NCBI RefSeq assembly: GCF_020532725.1
Contig: NZ_JAJAVC010000006.1
Location: forward strand, 1 to 64,000
Direction: 5' to 3'
Length of the DNA stretch: 64,000 bases
From: Methylobacillus arboreus
Lineage (GTDB): Bacteria > Pseudomonadota > Gammaproteobacteria > Burkholderiales > Methylophilaceae
Shown here one piece after another: positions 1 through 9,680 of this stretch; the stretch's first letter is position 1, and each line of letters starts with the position of its first letter. A program made the position numbers and the translations under genes. The notes under the pieces are model-generated. The model had not been told where the DNA came from and did not search any database. It was given only the letters and a program-made list of their open reading frames with translations.

Positions 1-111
1 AGGGGCGCATTATACAGACCTCTTCATTCCGGTCAAGCTAGTTTCGAATTTATTTTACAATCAACTCAACACCAACTTCGCTAACACCACCATCCTCTAG
101 CGAGCCGCGCA

Positions 112-153
112 TTTTACAGATCAGAATATTTTCGTCAACTACATTCTGTAAAA
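112..153. other. Inverted repeat downstream of tRNA-fMet
   Basis: TTTTACAG and CTGTAAAA form an 8-bp inverted repeat enclosing a second partial copy (CAGAAT/ATTCTG). It lies just past the 3' end of the minus-strand tRNA, so it could be a 3' processing or termination structure, although there is no clear U-tract. The rest of bases 1-161 shows no gene, RNA or recognisable site. Confidence 0.3.
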
Positions 154-161
154 TTTATATT

Positions 162-238
162 TGGTTGCGGGGACAGGATTTGAACCTGTGACCTTCGGGT
201 TATGAGCCCGACGAGCTGCCAGACTGCTCCACCCCGCG
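162..238 (-). tRNA. Initiator tRNA-fMet (anticodon CAT)
   Basis: A 77-nt cloverleaf with encoded CCA. The acceptor stem begins CGCGGGG and ends CCCCGCA-ACCA, so position 1 (C) faces position 72 (A). This unpaired C1-A72 is the hallmark of bacterial initiator tRNA. The anticodon stem carries the three consecutive G-C pairs (GGG/CCC) around the CTCATAA loop that allow P-site entry. The T-loop GGTTCAAATCC is intact. It therefore charges Met for formylation and starts translation. It is read in the same direction as kdsB but has its own strong promoter. Confidence 0.97.
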
Positions 239-281
239 TCCGATTCGCCGCTTCGTTATTTACGTTGCGTCGAGAGGTGAA

Positions 282-311
282 ACTATAGCAAATCTGAAAC
301 TTCTGTGTCAA
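282..311 (-). promoter_or_regulatory. Sigma-70 promoter of tRNA-fMet
   Basis: On the minus strand TTGACA (perfect -35) is followed after 18 bases by TATAGT (-10), about 45 bases upstream of the tRNA 5' end. Both hexamers are at or near consensus, as expected for a stable-RNA gene. The -35 overlaps a small CGCC/GGCG hairpin following kdsB. Confidence 0.8.
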
Positions 312-391
312 CGCCTTTTGGGCGATTAATTATAGAAAGCCGACTCAATTCGCGCAGTTCACAATTTCAATCAATCACTTATCAAAACCGC

Positions 392-1165
392 TCAAAGTGG
401 TTTATTTTCGTGATTGATCACGACAGAGCGGACGTAAGCTAGATCCGCTTCAGTATCCACGCCTGCCGCAGGCGCTTTTTCTGTAATTTCCACACTGATT
501 TTATAACCGTGCCAAAGCACGCGTAATTGTTCCAACGATTCAAAATGCTCAATCGCCGAAGGGGTCAGTGCTGCATATGCCCGCAAAAACCCGGCGCGAT
601 AAGCATAAATACCGATATGCCGATAGATGGGCATATTTGTAGGTATATCCTGATTGGCAGCAAATGCATCCCTTGGGTAAGGAATGGGAGCACGACTGAA
701 ATATAGTGCATGCCCCTGGTGATCTAATACAACTTTGACGATATTAGGATTAAGAATAGAAGGCGTGTCATGCAGCGCATGACACGCAGTCGCCATTGCA
801 GCTTCTATGTGTGTGGAAAGGTTATTCGCGACTTCTTCAATCAATCTGGGATCAATAAGAGGCTCATCCCCCTGCACATTGACGACAATGGCATTGTCGC
901 TCCAACCCTGCTTTTGCACAACTTCGGCAATGCGATCCGTACCCGAAGCATGGTCAGGGCGGGTCATGACAACGTCATAGCCATAAGCTGCGACAGCATC
1001 GCGAATACGTTCATGGTCTGTGGCGACAACCACTTCTGTTGCGCCGCTAGCAACCGCCTGTTCAACTACCCGAACCACCATCGGCTTTCCGGCGATATCA
1101 AGCAATGGCTTGCCTGGCAAGCGACTACTGGCATAACGGGCAGGAATCACAACCTTGAAGGTCAT
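392..1165 (-). CDS. kdsB: 3-deoxy-manno-octulosonate cytidylyltransferase KdsB
   Basis: Activates Kdo with CTP to CMP-Kdo in the cytoplasm, the donor for the inner core of lipopolysaccharide. The 257-residue length matches the family. The N-terminal nucleotide-binding signature [13 protein letters not shown] spans residues 8-20, and GDEPLIDP near residue 100 is the family metal/nucleotide loop. The ATG overlaps the stop of the preceding trm112 gene (TAATG), implying translational coupling. It is the last gene of the envelope operon that starts at lolC; the upstream lpxK and msbA act on lipid A, to which Kdo is added. Confidence 0.97.
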   Translation of the reverse strand: MTFKVVIPARYASSRLPGKPLLDIAGKPMVVRVVEQAVASGATEVVVATDHERIRDAVAAYGYDVVMTRPDHASGTDRIAEVVQKQGWSDNAIVVNVQGDEPLIDPRLIEEVANNLSTHIEAAMATACHALHDTPSILNPNIVKVVLDHQGHALYFSRAPIPYPRDAFAANQDIPTNMPIYRHIGIYAYRAGFLRAYAALTPSAIEHFESLEQLRVLWHGYKISVEITEKAPAAGVDTEADLAYVRSVVINHENKPL

Positions 1166-1347
1166 TACTCGACCTCTTCCTCTGCCGGCAGTTTGCGCGC
1201 TTCTTCTTCCAGCATGACAGGAATGCCATCATTAATCGAATAAGCAAGACGGCATGGCTTGCAAATCAATTCCTGCTCTGGTTTTTTGTAATGCAGCGGC
1301 CCCTTGCAAATGGGGCATACCAAGATTTCAAGTAGTTTCGCATCCAT
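1165..1347 (-). CDS. Trm112 family zinc-ribbon protein
   Basis: A 60-residue small protein of the Trm112/YcaR family. Two cysteine pairs, CPIC at residues 11-14 and CKPC at residues 29-32, form a zinc ribbon. In eukaryotes Trm112 activates methyltransferases; the bacterial role is not settled. Its position between lpxK and kdsB is conserved in many proteobacteria (ycaR in Escherichia coli). The stop overlaps the kdsB start by one base and it begins three bases after lpxK. Confidence 0.9.
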   Translation of the reverse strand: MDAKLLEILVCPICKGPLHYKKPEQELICKPCRLAYSINDGIPVMLEEEARKLPAEEEVE

Positions 1348-1350
1348 GGA

Positions 1351-2358
1351 TCAATCTTCCTTTTCTATGAGTCGCGTGAGACGCGCCAGTATTTTCTCTG
1401 CGAGTGCACGGTCGATTTCTGCAGCAATGGGCATGAACCACCAATTTTCACGTGCAAAAGATGTGCACTTGACGGCATCCTTTTCGGTCATGAGCACAAT
1501 CTCATCCTTGGCGAACTGAAAATCTGCCTCGCTATACGCGTGATGATCAGCGAAAGGGTGAGCCTCAACAATCAGGCCCATGTTCTCTAGCTGCCCGAAG
1601 AAACGCTGCGGGTTACCGATACCTGCAACCGCATGCACACGCCTACCAATCAGTTCGGATAACTCCATGCGCGTCTCAGGATTACTCAACTGCCGCAAGC
1701 TATCAGGCACCAGTTGCATGAGGTAACCCCCAGCCGCAGGCGGCCCGCTATTGAAAACAACCGCATCAACTTCATCAAGACGTGAACTGGTTTCCCGCAA
1801 CGGCCCAGCCGGGAGCAATTGACCATTGCCGAATATGCGCTCGCCATCAATGATAGCAATTTCGATATCGCGTTCTAACGCATAATGCTGCAGGCCATCA
1901 TCACTGATGATCAGGTTGCACTCTGGGTAATCTCGTAACAGATGACGGACAGCGCGAGTACGCTTGCGACCGACATACAAGGGAACGCCAGTGCGATGCG
2001 CCAGCAAGACGGGTTCATCGCCAACATCCTGGGGCAGACTATCCTTACTCACCTGATGTGTATGGATGACATTGCCGCCATAGCCACGGCTGATGATGCC
2101 TGGATACCAGCCATTCTGCCGTAACTGCTGTACCAGCCAAATCACGAATGGTGTCTTTCCAGTACCGCCGACATTGATGTTACCGACAATAATGATGGGA
2201 ACGGGTAATTTCAGGGATTTAAACAACCCTAGCCGATAGGCCAGCCTGCGCAAGCCAATAAGTATCCAAAACAGCCACGAAAACGGCCGCAGCACTAGTT
2301 GCCAGGCGGTACGACGGTACCACTGGCGCTCCAGCCACCGGCTGAATCGCTGGTTCAT
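1351..2358 (-). CDS. lpxK: Tetraacyldisaccharide 4'-kinase LpxK
   Basis: Phosphorylates the 4' position of the tetraacyldisaccharide-1-phosphate precursor, giving lipid IVA on the inner face of the inner membrane. The 335 residues match the family. A hydrophobic, basic N-terminus (about residues 20-45) fits its membrane association, and the P-loop GNINVGGTGKTP lies at residues 59-70. It follows msbA by 12 bases, and this msbA-lpxK pairing is conserved across proteobacteria: the product of LpxK becomes, after Kdo addition and acylation, the cargo of MsbA. Confidence 0.97.
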   Translation of the reverse strand: MNQRFSRWLERQWYRRTAWQLVLRPFSWLFWILIGLRRLAYRLGLFKSLKLPVPIIIVGNINVGGTGKTPFVIWLVQQLRQNGWYPGIISRGYGGNVIHTHQVSKDSLPQDVGDEPVLLAHRTGVPLYVGRKRTRAVRHLLRDYPECNLIISDDGLQHYALERDIEIAIIDGERIFGNGQLLPAGPLRETSSRLDEVDAVVFNSGPPAAGGYLMQLVPDSLRQLSNPETRMELSELIGRRVHAVAGIGNPQRFFGQLENMGLIVEAHPFADHHAYSEADFQFAKDEIVLMTEKDAVKCTSFARENWWFMPIAAEIDRALAEKILARLTRLIEKED

Positions 2359-2370
2359 CTCACCGGGCTC

Positions 2371-4122
2371 CTAGTGGAACTGTTTCTGGTAAAGCTTGGC
2401 GTAGTGTCCGCCCAGAGCCAGAAGCTCTTCATGACTTCCTCCTTCGATAATCTGCCCTTGCTCCATGACCAGAATACGATCTGCGTTTTCTATGGTGGAG
2501 AGCCGGTGAGCAATCACAATTGAGGTTCGATTTTGCATCAGTTCATCCAATGCGGCCTGCACATGGCGTTCTGACTCTGTATCCAGGGCAGACGTCGCCT
2601 CGTCCAGCAGCAAAATGGGAGCATTCTTGAGGATCGCGCGGGCAATTGCCAACCGTTGACGCTGGCCGCCAGAGAGCCGCACACCGCGATCACCAATCTC
2701 GCTCATGAGGCCATTGGGTAGTTGTTGAATAAAATCCCAGGCATGCGCGGCCTTGGCTGCAGCAATCACCTCTTCTTCAGTGGAATTGCGCAGCACGCCA
2801 TAGGCAATATTGTTGAATACCGTGTCATTGAAGAGGATCACGTCCTGGCTCACCAGGGAAAACTGCTGACGCAGGCTCTTGAGGCTCAGGTTGCGGATAT
2901 CCACGCCATCGATGAGCACCTTGCCCTGCTGCGCCTCATAGAAACGCGGCAACAGATTGACCAAGGTGGTCTTACCGCCACCAGAGCGGCCAACCAGGGC
3001 AACCTTTTCCCCTGGCTTGACGGTGAAATTGAGATTACTCAAGGCAGGACGTTTGGCAGCCGCATATTGCAGAGTAACGTGCTCAAATACGATTTCACCT
3101 TTGGCGCGTCCAATCTCCTCTTTACCCTCATCGACTTCCTGCACAGTGTCGATGAGATCAAATACGCTATGTGCTGCTGCAAGGCCGACCTGCAATTCTT
3201 CATTGAGGCTGGTCAATGTTTTAACCGGCCCGATCAGCATGAGCAAAGCACCGATAAATGCAGCAAACTCCCCCGCGCTGAACTTGCCAACAGCATAAAA
3301 CACCACCAAAGCCAAGGCCACGCCAGCCAGCAACTCGACCACCATGCTGTTCATGCCGGAAAAGCGCGCCAGGCGGATTTGCATATGGCGGTTCTTGCCT
3401 GCCACCTTGGCAAAACGCTGGTATTCATAATCGCCGCCGCCAAAAATCTTCACCATGCGCTGGCCGGAAACCGCTTCTTCAATCACCTGGGTCATCTCAC
3501 CCATGGTTTGCTGCACCGCCTTGCCAGAGCTGCGCAGCCTGGGAGTCATGCTCTTGAGGTACCAAGCCATGGCAGGGGCCACCACAGCAAAAATCAGGGT
3601 TAATTGCCAATCTAGGTAAAGCATGTAGGCAACCATGCCAACAATAGTCAAGGTATCGCGCACGGCGCTCATCGCCACCTTGGTGGCTGCGCCAGCCATC
3701 TGCTCAGTGTCATAAGTGAGCTTGGATGTAATCACCCCAGCCGATATGGCATCAAAGAAACTGACCGGCAAGCTCATCAAGCGACGAAAAGTATCCTGGC
3801 GCAGATTTTCCACCACACGCCGGGCCACCCAGCGCATGGCGAAGTTCGAGACAAATCCGGCCAATGCACGAATTGCCAGCAAGCCAAACAACATGAATGG
3901 CAGCAGGTGTAGCTTGGACGAATCCTGATTGACGAACCCTTCGTCGGTCACCATTTTGATGGTGGCGAGAAAGCCTGTGTTGGTTGCGGAGAAAGTCACC
4001 AGCGCGATGACGCTGATCAGGAATACAAACCAGTAGCGGGTTGCATATTTGAGAAGGCGCAGGTATAAAACCCGCGCACTTTGCACGGAGGCGGTTGCCT
4101 TCCCAAGTGCATCATTGGACAT
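2371..4122 (-). CDS. msbA: Lipid A export ABC transporter MsbA
   Basis: A half-transporter with fused membrane and ATPase domains that works as a homodimer, flipping lipid A-core across the inner membrane. The first ~330 residues hold six predicted transmembrane helices. The ATPase domain shows Walker A GRSGGGKTT, the signature LSGGQRQR and Walker B ILLLDEATSALD. The 583-residue length is typical. Its place between exbBD and lpxK supports lipid A as the substrate rather than a drug. Start MSNDALGK is the only well-placed ATG. Confidence 0.96.
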   Translation of the reverse strand: MSNDALGKATASVQSARVLYLRLLKYATRYWFVFLISVIALVTFSATNTGFLATIKMVTDEGFVNQDSSKLHLLPFMLFGLLAIRALAGFVSNFAMRWVARRVVENLRQDTFRRLMSLPVSFFDAISAGVITSKLTYDTEQMAGAATKVAMSAVRDTLTIVGMVAYMLYLDWQLTLIFAVVAPAMAWYLKSMTPRLRSSGKAVQQTMGEMTQVIEEAVSGQRMVKIFGGGDYEYQRFAKVAGKNRHMQIRLARFSGMNSMVVELLAGVALALVVFYAVGKFSAGEFAAFIGALLMLIGPVKTLTSLNEELQVGLAAAHSVFDLIDTVQEVDEGKEEIGRAKGEIVFEHVTLQYAAAKRPALSNLNFTVKPGEKVALVGRSGGGKTTLVNLLPRFYEAQQGKVLIDGVDIRNLSLKSLRQQFSLVSQDVILFNDTVFNNIAYGVLRNSTEEEVIAAAKAAHAWDFIQQLPNGLMSEIGDRGVRLSGGQRQRLAIARAILKNAPILLLDEATSALDTESERHVQAALDELMQNRTSIVIAHRLSTIENADRILVMEQGQIIEGGSHEELLALGGHYAKLYQKQFH

Positions 4123-4141
4123 TGTTAATACTTTTTAAAAT

Positions 4142-4564
4142 TCAAGAACCGGAACGTGCCTGTGTTGCAAAGGTAATCTGGCTATATCCCGCCTGACGCG
4201 ATGCTTCCATCACATTGACCACCGACTGGTGGCTGCTCTTGGCATCTGCGCTGATGATAATAGTAGGATCCTTACCATCGCCCACAGCCTTTTTCAAGGC
4301 ATCGGCAATCCCTGCAACAGAATCATCCGCAACATCCTTGTTGTTGATCACATAATGGCCGGATTCATCCACCCCCACATTGATCACCAAAGGCTTGTCC
4401 TGTGGTGTTTCAGCTTCAGCGGTAGGCAGGTTAATCTGCAATTCCGTGACACGTGAAAAAGTCGCACTCACTACCAAGAAGATGATGATCACCAGCAACA
4501 CATCGATCAATGGCACGAGATTCATTTCCAGATCTTCGTGCTTTTTGCCTCGTTGGAAATTCAT
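4142..4564 (-). CDS. exbD: ExbD/TolR biopolymer transport protein
   Basis: A 140-residue protein with a short cytoplasmic N-terminus, one transmembrane helix (about residues 17-38, containing the proton-carrying Asp in PLIDVLLVIIIFL) and a periplasmic domain. With ExbB it forms a proton-driven motor that energises TonB or a TolA-like partner. The start overlaps the exbB stop (ATGA), so the two are coupled. No tonB is adjacent; exbBD beside msbA/lpxK recurs in several proteobacteria. TolR is the alternative name, but no tolA/tolB/pal lies nearby. Confidence 0.9.
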   Translation of the reverse strand: MNFQRGKKHEDLEMNLVPLIDVLLVIIIFLVVSATFSRVTELQINLPTAEAETPQDKPLVINVGVDESGHYVINNKDVADDSVAGIADALKKAVGDGKDPTIIISADAKSSHQSVVNVMEASRQAGYSQITFATQARSGS

Positions 4565-5175
4565 TCCTTGCGCTCGCCGTGGATAATTTCAACCAGCTTG
4601 ACTGCTTCCTGCTCCATCTCGACGATGAAGCCGTCAATCTTGCCGCGGAAGTAACGATAGAAAATCATGGCCGGCACAGCTACCACAATGCCACCGGCCG
4701 TATTGTACAGCGCCACGGAAATGCCGCGCGCAAACTGCGCTACGTCATGACCTGTCGCGGTAAAGGCGCCAAACAGTTCCACCATCCCGATCACGGTGCC
4801 CAGCAAACCCAGTAATGGGCTAACAGTGGCAATCGTGCCCAGGGTAGTCAGGTATTTTTCCAGCTTGTGCGCGACTGCACGACCAGACTCCTCAACCGCC
4901 TCCTTGAGCACATCACGCGGTGCGCCAAGGTTCTTGAGCGCACTGGCAAACACGGTACCCAGCAAGGAGTGCTTTTCCAGCCTGGACAAAGCTTCCGGCG
5001 TCACCCCGGCACGCCCCTGGCCCAGCCAGTTCTGCACCTCGGGCAACAAGGTCTTAGGCACGATCTGCTGCTCGCGCAAGGCGATCAGGCGCTCGATAAT
5101 AATGGCAACTGCTACGATTGAAGCAAAGATCAGCGGCCAGATCGGCCATCCTGCCGCTTTAATGATTTCCCACAC
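4561..5175 (-). CDS. exbB: ExbB/TolQ/MotA-type proton channel protein
   Basis: A 204-residue inner-membrane protein. It has an N-terminal transmembrane helix (about residues 10-30), a cytoplasmic loop, and two C-terminal helices including the conserved GLLGTVIGM segment and the stretch around AVPAMIFYRYF. It assembles as a pentamer around an ExbD dimer and passes protons to drive energy transduction to the outer membrane. It overlaps exbD by 4 bases and lies 37 bases downstream of comEC, so it is probably co-transcribed with the lipid A genes. Confidence 0.92.
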   Translation of the reverse strand: MWEIIKAAGWPIWPLIFASIVAVAIIIERLIALREQQIVPKTLLPEVQNWLGQGRAGVTPEALSRLEKHSLLGTVFASALKNLGAPRDVLKEAVEESGRAVAHKLEKYLTTLGTIATVSPLLGLLGTVIGMVELFGAFTATGHDVAQFARGISVALYNTAGGIVVAVPAMIFYRYFRGKIDGFIVEMEQEAVKLVEIIHGERKE

Positions 5176-5212
5176 AAAGTGCCCCTAAGATGTTCTGTAA
5201 AGTGGCGTTACT

Positions 5213-7621
5213 TTATCGTGCGCCGCCGGTTTCAGCAAGGGAAGCCGGTGTAAAACCGGCAGGCATGTCATACCAGTACCGTCGCGACTTTTCGCGCCAG
5301 CGGGTTGCCGCAATTCCACTGTCTCGTTTGAAATCCAGAATCACAGCACCATCATGATCCGAACGATACCGCTTGGCACCGATGGCATCATACTGCGCCA
5401 GAACCTCCTGCCGCGGATGCCGGAAGCGGTTGCGATAGCCCACTGTGAAAATAACCGCTTGCGGTTTTGCGGCCTCAACAAAACTAAGGGTGGAAGAAGT
5501 CTTGCTACCATGATGCGGCGCCACCAGCACGTCAGTGGCGATATTCTGTGATGTTGCATCCAGCAAGTCGGCCTCGGCGGAACGCTCAATATCTCCGGGC
5601 AGTAATAGTGTGCCACCCGCACTGCGGACGCGCAGCACGCAACTGCGGTTATTGGTTTTGACACCAGCCGGGAACGTGGCCGCATTGGCAGGATATAGCA
5701 TGTCAAAATCAATCCCATCCCAATGCCATTGCTGGCCTGCCTGGCATGGCAAATGCTGCAGATTGGCAAGTTCGGGTTTATCAGCCGGCAATGAACTGAG
5801 CAACCAGTCCACCGGGATGGCAGACAGAACAGAATCAAGGCCTCCAGTATGGTCAAGGTCATCATGGCTCACCACCACGCCATGCAGGCGCTTTACCCCT
5901 TCGCCGTGCAGGTAAGGCACAATCACCCGGCTACCACTATCGCTTTCGCTCGAGAACTTTGGGCCGGTATCGTATACCAACACATGCGTTTCCGTCCTTA
6001 CCACGACGGCCAGCCCCTGCCCCACGTCCAGGACCGCAACGCGCATATCCCCATTCGCTGGTGCTGGCGGAACCTCGAGAAAAAGCGGCAACAGCCCCAC
6101 CAACCCAAGCCAGCGCAAGGGAATGCCCCTGGGCAGCAACAGGCAGGCCACGCCCACAGCTGCCAACAACATGGCCAGCACTGATGGCGCATGCTGCTGC
6201 CATACCGCGGAAGGCAAATTGCTCAGCCATACCAGGATATCCATGGCGAACTGCATGATCCAATGCGCCAGCCATAACAAGGAATCCAGGGGCAGAAAAC
6301 TGCCAAGCAATGTCAATGGAACAATCACCAGGCTCACCAAGGGAATGGCAAAGGCGTTGGCAAATGGAGAAATCAAGGAAAACTGCCCGAACAACAGTAG
6401 TAAGGCAGGCATCAGGCCAACCGTCACCGCCCACTGTGTCAGAATCGCGTCCCGTAGCCAATGTGGCCTTTGCAGGCGGCCGCCCATCACATAGGCGATC
6501 AGTGCAACGGCACCGAAAGAGAGCCAGAACCCGGCTGCGAGCACTGCCCAAGGATCGATCATTACCACGATCAGCAAGGCCAGCAGCAATACCCGGCCTA
6601 TGGACACGCGCCGTCCTGACCAGAATGCCAGGGCAAACACGGATAACATATATAAAGTACGTTGCGTCGGCACGGAAAAACCCGCTACCAGCGAATAGGC
6701 AACCGCCGTCAGCACTCCGGCAAGCAGCCCGACCTTGCGTGCGGGCAAATAAAGCACCCAGCCGGGAATCCTGCGCCAGATGCCAACCACGAGGGCATAG
6801 ACAATCCCTGACAGCATGGTGATATGCAATCCGGAAATACTGACCAAGTGAATGATCCCGGTACGGCGGAACACCTGCCAATCCTGTTGGCTGATGGCAT
6901 CATCCTCACCAATCGCCAGCGCTTTCAATACCCCGGCATAAGGTTTGTCCTGCAGGACATGCGCCATGCGCTGGCTCACCGCCTCCCGCACCATCTCCAC
7001 CCAGTAGCCGGGCCTGTTCACCTGGGCATCCAGCCGCACAGGAGAAGGGTTATTGCGGATATAGCCGCTGGCGCGGATGTTACGCTCCAGCATCCATAGC
7101 TCGAAATCATAGCCATGGGGATTGGATGTGCTGTGCGGACGTTTGAGCCGGACCGTCAATTGCCAACGTTCGCCGGCATGGAATATCGGCAGGCTGGCAT
7201 CTCGCGCCGGAGATGAAGGAGCGCCCATGGCAAAGCCGCCCCGGTAATGCATCAGGGAAATTCTTTTGGGAACTACCGCACCGGGTGTTTGCACCTGCTC
7301 GACATCAAAATCAAACCGCTCACCACGGTCATGCGCGGCAGGCAGGCTTGCCACCACGCCGATGATTTGAATATCGCGGCCTTCCCAGGCATGCGGCAGC
7401 TCATCGGCCATGCGGGAATGTGCCAGCCATGCCGCCCAGCTAAACCCTAGCGCAGCGCCCAGCAAGCCGAGCAGCAGGTGATTGATCACATCCAGGTGAC
7501 GCAAGCGCCAGGAAAGGAAAAACAAAGGCAGCAAGCCCCACGCCCAGGATAGGGTGGGCAATCCCGGCAATTGTTGCAACGCCCAGGCACCGGCTACAAA
7601 TGACAGTGCAAAAATGGGCAT
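5213..7621 (-). CDS. comEC: ComEC/Rec2 DNA-uptake channel protein
   Basis: The inner-membrane channel through which single-stranded DNA enters during natural transformation. The 802 residues contain three parts: N-terminal transmembrane segments with a soluble DUF4131-type domain, a central multi-helix competence domain (about residues 220-500), and a C-terminal metallo-beta-lactamase-like domain beginning near DVGQGLAVVV with metal motif SHDDLDHTGGL. The gene is full length with no frameshift. Together with the pilus genes elsewhere in the window it suggests, but does not prove, that the cell can take up DNA. It follows lolD by 14 bases. Confidence 0.94.
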   Translation of the reverse strand: MPIFALSFVAGAWALQQLPGLPTLSWAWGLLPLFFLSWRLRHLDVINHLLLGLLGAALGFSWAAWLAHSRMADELPHAWEGRDIQIIGVVASLPAAHDRGERFDFDVEQVQTPGAVVPKRISLMHYRGGFAMGAPSSPARDASLPIFHAGERWQLTVRLKRPHSTSNPHGYDFELWMLERNIRASGYIRNNPSPVRLDAQVNRPGYWVEMVREAVSQRMAHVLQDKPYAGVLKALAIGEDDAISQQDWQVFRRTGIIHLVSISGLHITMLSGIVYALVVGIWRRIPGWVLYLPARKVGLLAGVLTAVAYSLVAGFSVPTQRTLYMLSVFALAFWSGRRVSIGRVLLLALLIVVMIDPWAVLAAGFWLSFGAVALIAYVMGGRLQRPHWLRDAILTQWAVTVGLMPALLLLFGQFSLISPFANAFAIPLVSLVIVPLTLLGSFLPLDSLLWLAHWIMQFAMDILVWLSNLPSAVWQQHAPSVLAMLLAAVGVACLLLPRGIPLRWLGLVGLLPLFLEVPPAPANGDMRVAVLDVGQGLAVVVRTETHVLVYDTGPKFSSESDSGSRVIVPYLHGEGVKRLHGVVVSHDDLDHTGGLDSVLSAIPVDWLLSSLPADKPELANLQHLPCQAGQQWHWDGIDFDMLYPANAATFPAGVKTNNRSCVLRVRSAGGTLLLPGDIERSAEADLLDATSQNIATDVLVAPHHGSKTSSTLSFVEAAKPQAVIFTVGYRNRFRHPRQEVLAQYDAIGAKRYRSDHDGAVILDFKRDSGIAATRWREKSRRYWYDMPAGFTPASLAETGGAR

Positions 7622-7635
7622 CGCCGATCACCCAA

Positions 7636-8313
7636 TCAGGCGGGATTCAGCCTGCCGTCTTCAAGGCGGTATTGCCGCTGCATGCGGGCTGCCAGCTCTA
7701 GGTCGTGCGTCACCACCACCAGGCTCACACCCTGATCACGATTCAGCTCCAACAAGAGATCGAATACCCCCTGGGCCGTATGCCGGTCAAGGTTACCGGT
7801 CGGCTCGTCCGCCAGCACGCAACGCGGACTGGTCACTAGCGCCCGCGCCACGGCGGCACGCTGACGCTCGCCGCCGGAAAGCTCACCCGGCATATGTTCC
7901 AGCCTGTGGCCAAGCCCTACCTTCGCCAGCACTTCCTGCGCGCGCGCCAGCGCCTCGGTACGCGACAAGCGGCGTATCATCAACGGCAAGGCCACGTTTT
8001 CCAGCGCAGTAAATTCCGGGAGCAAATGGTGGAACTGATAGACAAACCCCAGCGCCTGATTGCGCAATTCGCCACGCTGCGTTTCATTCAATGCCGCAAG
8101 CGGCTTGCCCATCACATTGACGCTGCCAGCGCTTGGCTCGTCCAGGCCGCCGAGCAAGTGCAGCAAAGTGCTCTTGCCCGAACCCGACGTCCCGACAATC
8201 GCAATCTGCTCACCTGCATCTACCTGCAGGCTGATGCCATTGAGCACTGCAACGTCAAGGCCGGTATAGGTTTTCTGCAAATCCGTGCATTGCAGAATGG
8301 TCGGGTTACTCAT
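7636..8313 (-). CDS. lolD: Lipoprotein-releasing ABC ATPase LolD
   Basis: ATPase of the LolCDE complex, which extracts outer-membrane lipoproteins from the inner membrane and hands them to LolA. Translation is placed at MSNPTILQC (225 residues), where ATGAGTAA overlaps the lolC stop; an upstream in-frame ATG would add 12 residues of poor fit. Walker A is GTSGSGKST at residues 41-49, followed by signature LSGGERQR and Walker [13 protein letters not shown]. Only one LolC/E-type membrane gene is adjacent, so the complex may be homodimeric in its membrane part or use a second subunit elsewhere. Confidence 0.95.
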   Translation of the reverse strand: MSNPTILQCTDLQKTYTGLDVAVLNGISLQVDAGEQIAIVGTSGSGKSTLLHLLGGLDEPSAGSVNVMGKPLAALNETQRGELRNQALGFVYQFHHLLPEFTALENVALPLMIRRLSRTEALARAQEVLAKVGLGHRLEHMPGELSGGERQRAAVARALVTSPRCVLADEPTGNLDRHTAQGVFDLLLELNRDQGVSLVVVTHDLELAARMQRQYRLEDGRLNPA

Positions 8314-9571
8314 AACGCAAGGCCTCCGCCGGGTTGACCCTGGCCGCACGCCAGCTTGGGTAAAGGGTAGCCAGCAGGCTCAAGACAAAAGACAGCACCA
8401 CGATCACGGCCACGTCCGACCACAGCAGTTTGGATGGCAGGTCACTGATGTAATACACATCCTTGGCAAGAAACTGTGTACCCAAGATACGTTCGATAAA
8501 TGGCACGATGGTGTCGATATTCAATGCGATCAGGACACCGAAGAATGCGCCAACCACAGTGCCGATCACGCCGATCAGAGCCCCTTGCACGATGAAAATC
8601 TGCATGATGCTGCGCGGGCTGGCGCCAAAGGTGCGCATGATGGCAATGTCGGCACGCTTGTCCGTCACCGCCATGACCAGTGTGGAGACAATATTGAATG
8701 CCGCCACCGCCACAATCAGCGCCAGTATGATGAACATCACGCGTTTTTCCATCTGGATGGCGCGGAAGAAATTGGCATGCTGCTGTGTCCAGTCACTGAT
8801 GTAATAGTTGCCAGCGCCCATCAGGCGCTGCCCCAGTTGGCGCGCTACAGCCGGGGCATCGAACAGGTCATCAAGCTTGAGCCGCACGCCGGAGACGCTG
8901 TCACCCATGCGGTAAAGCTTGGCAGCATCATCGATATGAATCAAGGCCAGCCCGGAATCGTATTCAAACATGCCGATCTCGAACAAGCCGACCACCTTGA
9001 ACTGCTTGATGCGCGGCACTACGCCCGTGGGCGTGAATTGGCCCTGGGGCGCCATCAGCACTACCTTGTCACCCAGCACCACGCCCAGCGACTGGGCCAG
9101 CTCGGAACCCAACACCACGCCAAACTCGCCCGGCTTGAGGTCAGCCAGTTTTCCTGCGCGCATATGGTGGCCAAGTTCGGCCACCTTGTCTTCGAGGCCG
9201 GGCAATACGCCGCGGATAATTGCGCCCTGCACCGCTTGTCCAAAGGAGAGCATGCCTTGCGCCATAACATACGGGGCACCATCCTGCACATGCGGCGCGC
9301 CATCGACCTTCTGCAACAGGCCTTGCCAGTCCTCCAGCGTATTGTTCGGCCCGGTAATCTGCAGGTGCGAAGCCACGCCGAGAATACGGTTGCGCAGTTC
9401 ATCCTGGAAACCGTTCATGACCGAGAGCACGACGATCAATGCCGCCACGCCCAGGCCGATGCCGACCATGCTGGTCAGCGAAATAAAGGAAATAAAGTGA
9501 TTGCGCCTTTTGGCCCGCGTGTAGCGCAAGCCGACAAAAAGCTCAAAGGGAAGTTGTTTGAAAAATGCCAT
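8306..9571 (-). CDS. lolC: Lipoprotein-releasing system permease LolC/LolE
   Basis: A 421-residue inner-membrane protein of the LolC/E family with the FtsX-type fold: one N-terminal transmembrane helix (about residues 25-48), a large periplasmic domain, and three C-terminal helices. It couples LolD ATP hydrolysis to release of lipoproteins toward LolA. The ending [12 protein letters not shown] is a family signature. It is the first gene of a tightly spaced run of nine minus-strand genes and lies after the terminator of the PEP-CTERM gene, so the operon promoter should lie in about 9572-9630. No clear -35/-10 was found there. Confidence 0.94.
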   Translation of the reverse strand: MAFFKQLPFELFVGLRYTRAKRRNHFISFISLTSMVGIGLGVAALIVVLSVMNGFQDELRNRILGVASHLQITGPNNTLEDWQGLLQKVDGAPHVQDGAPYVMAQGMLSFGQAVQGAIIRGVLPGLEDKVAELGHHMRAGKLADLKPGEFGVVLGSELAQSLGVVLGDKVVLMAPQGQFTPTGVVPRIKQFKVVGLFEIGMFEYDSGLALIHIDDAAKLYRMGDSVSGVRLKLDDLFDAPAVARQLGQRLMGAGNYYISDWTQQHANFFRAIQMEKRVMFIILALIVAVAAFNIVSTLVMAVTDKRADIAIMRTFGASPRSIMQIFIVQGALIGVIGTVVGAFFGVLIALNIDTIVPFIERILGTQFLAKDVYYISDLPSKLLWSDVAVIVVLSFVLSLLATLYPSWRAARVNPAEALRYE

Positions 9572-9628
9572 GCCGCATTCTAGCGTGAAAGAGCCTCATG
9601 TACAGCACCGACCACGGTTGCAAGCCAA

Positions 9629-9665
9629 TAAAAAAGCCCTTCCAACAACTGGAAGGGCTTTTGTT
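9629..9665. terminator. Rho-independent terminator after PEP-CTERM gene
   Basis: AAGCCCTTCC and GGAAGGGCTT form a 10-bp perfect stem with a 7-base loop, flanked by A-runs on the left and T-runs on the right. It would end minus-strand transcripts of the PEP-CTERM gene 16 bases after its stop and insulates the lolC operon. Confidence 0.92.
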
Positions 9666-9680
9666 TATAACAAGCGCCGC

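Noticed and set aside
8285-9583. 432-codon plus-strand open frame opposite lolC
   Set aside because: Antisense shadow of a clearly conserved gene; His/Gln-rich composition typical of reverse-strand frames in GC-rich DNA.
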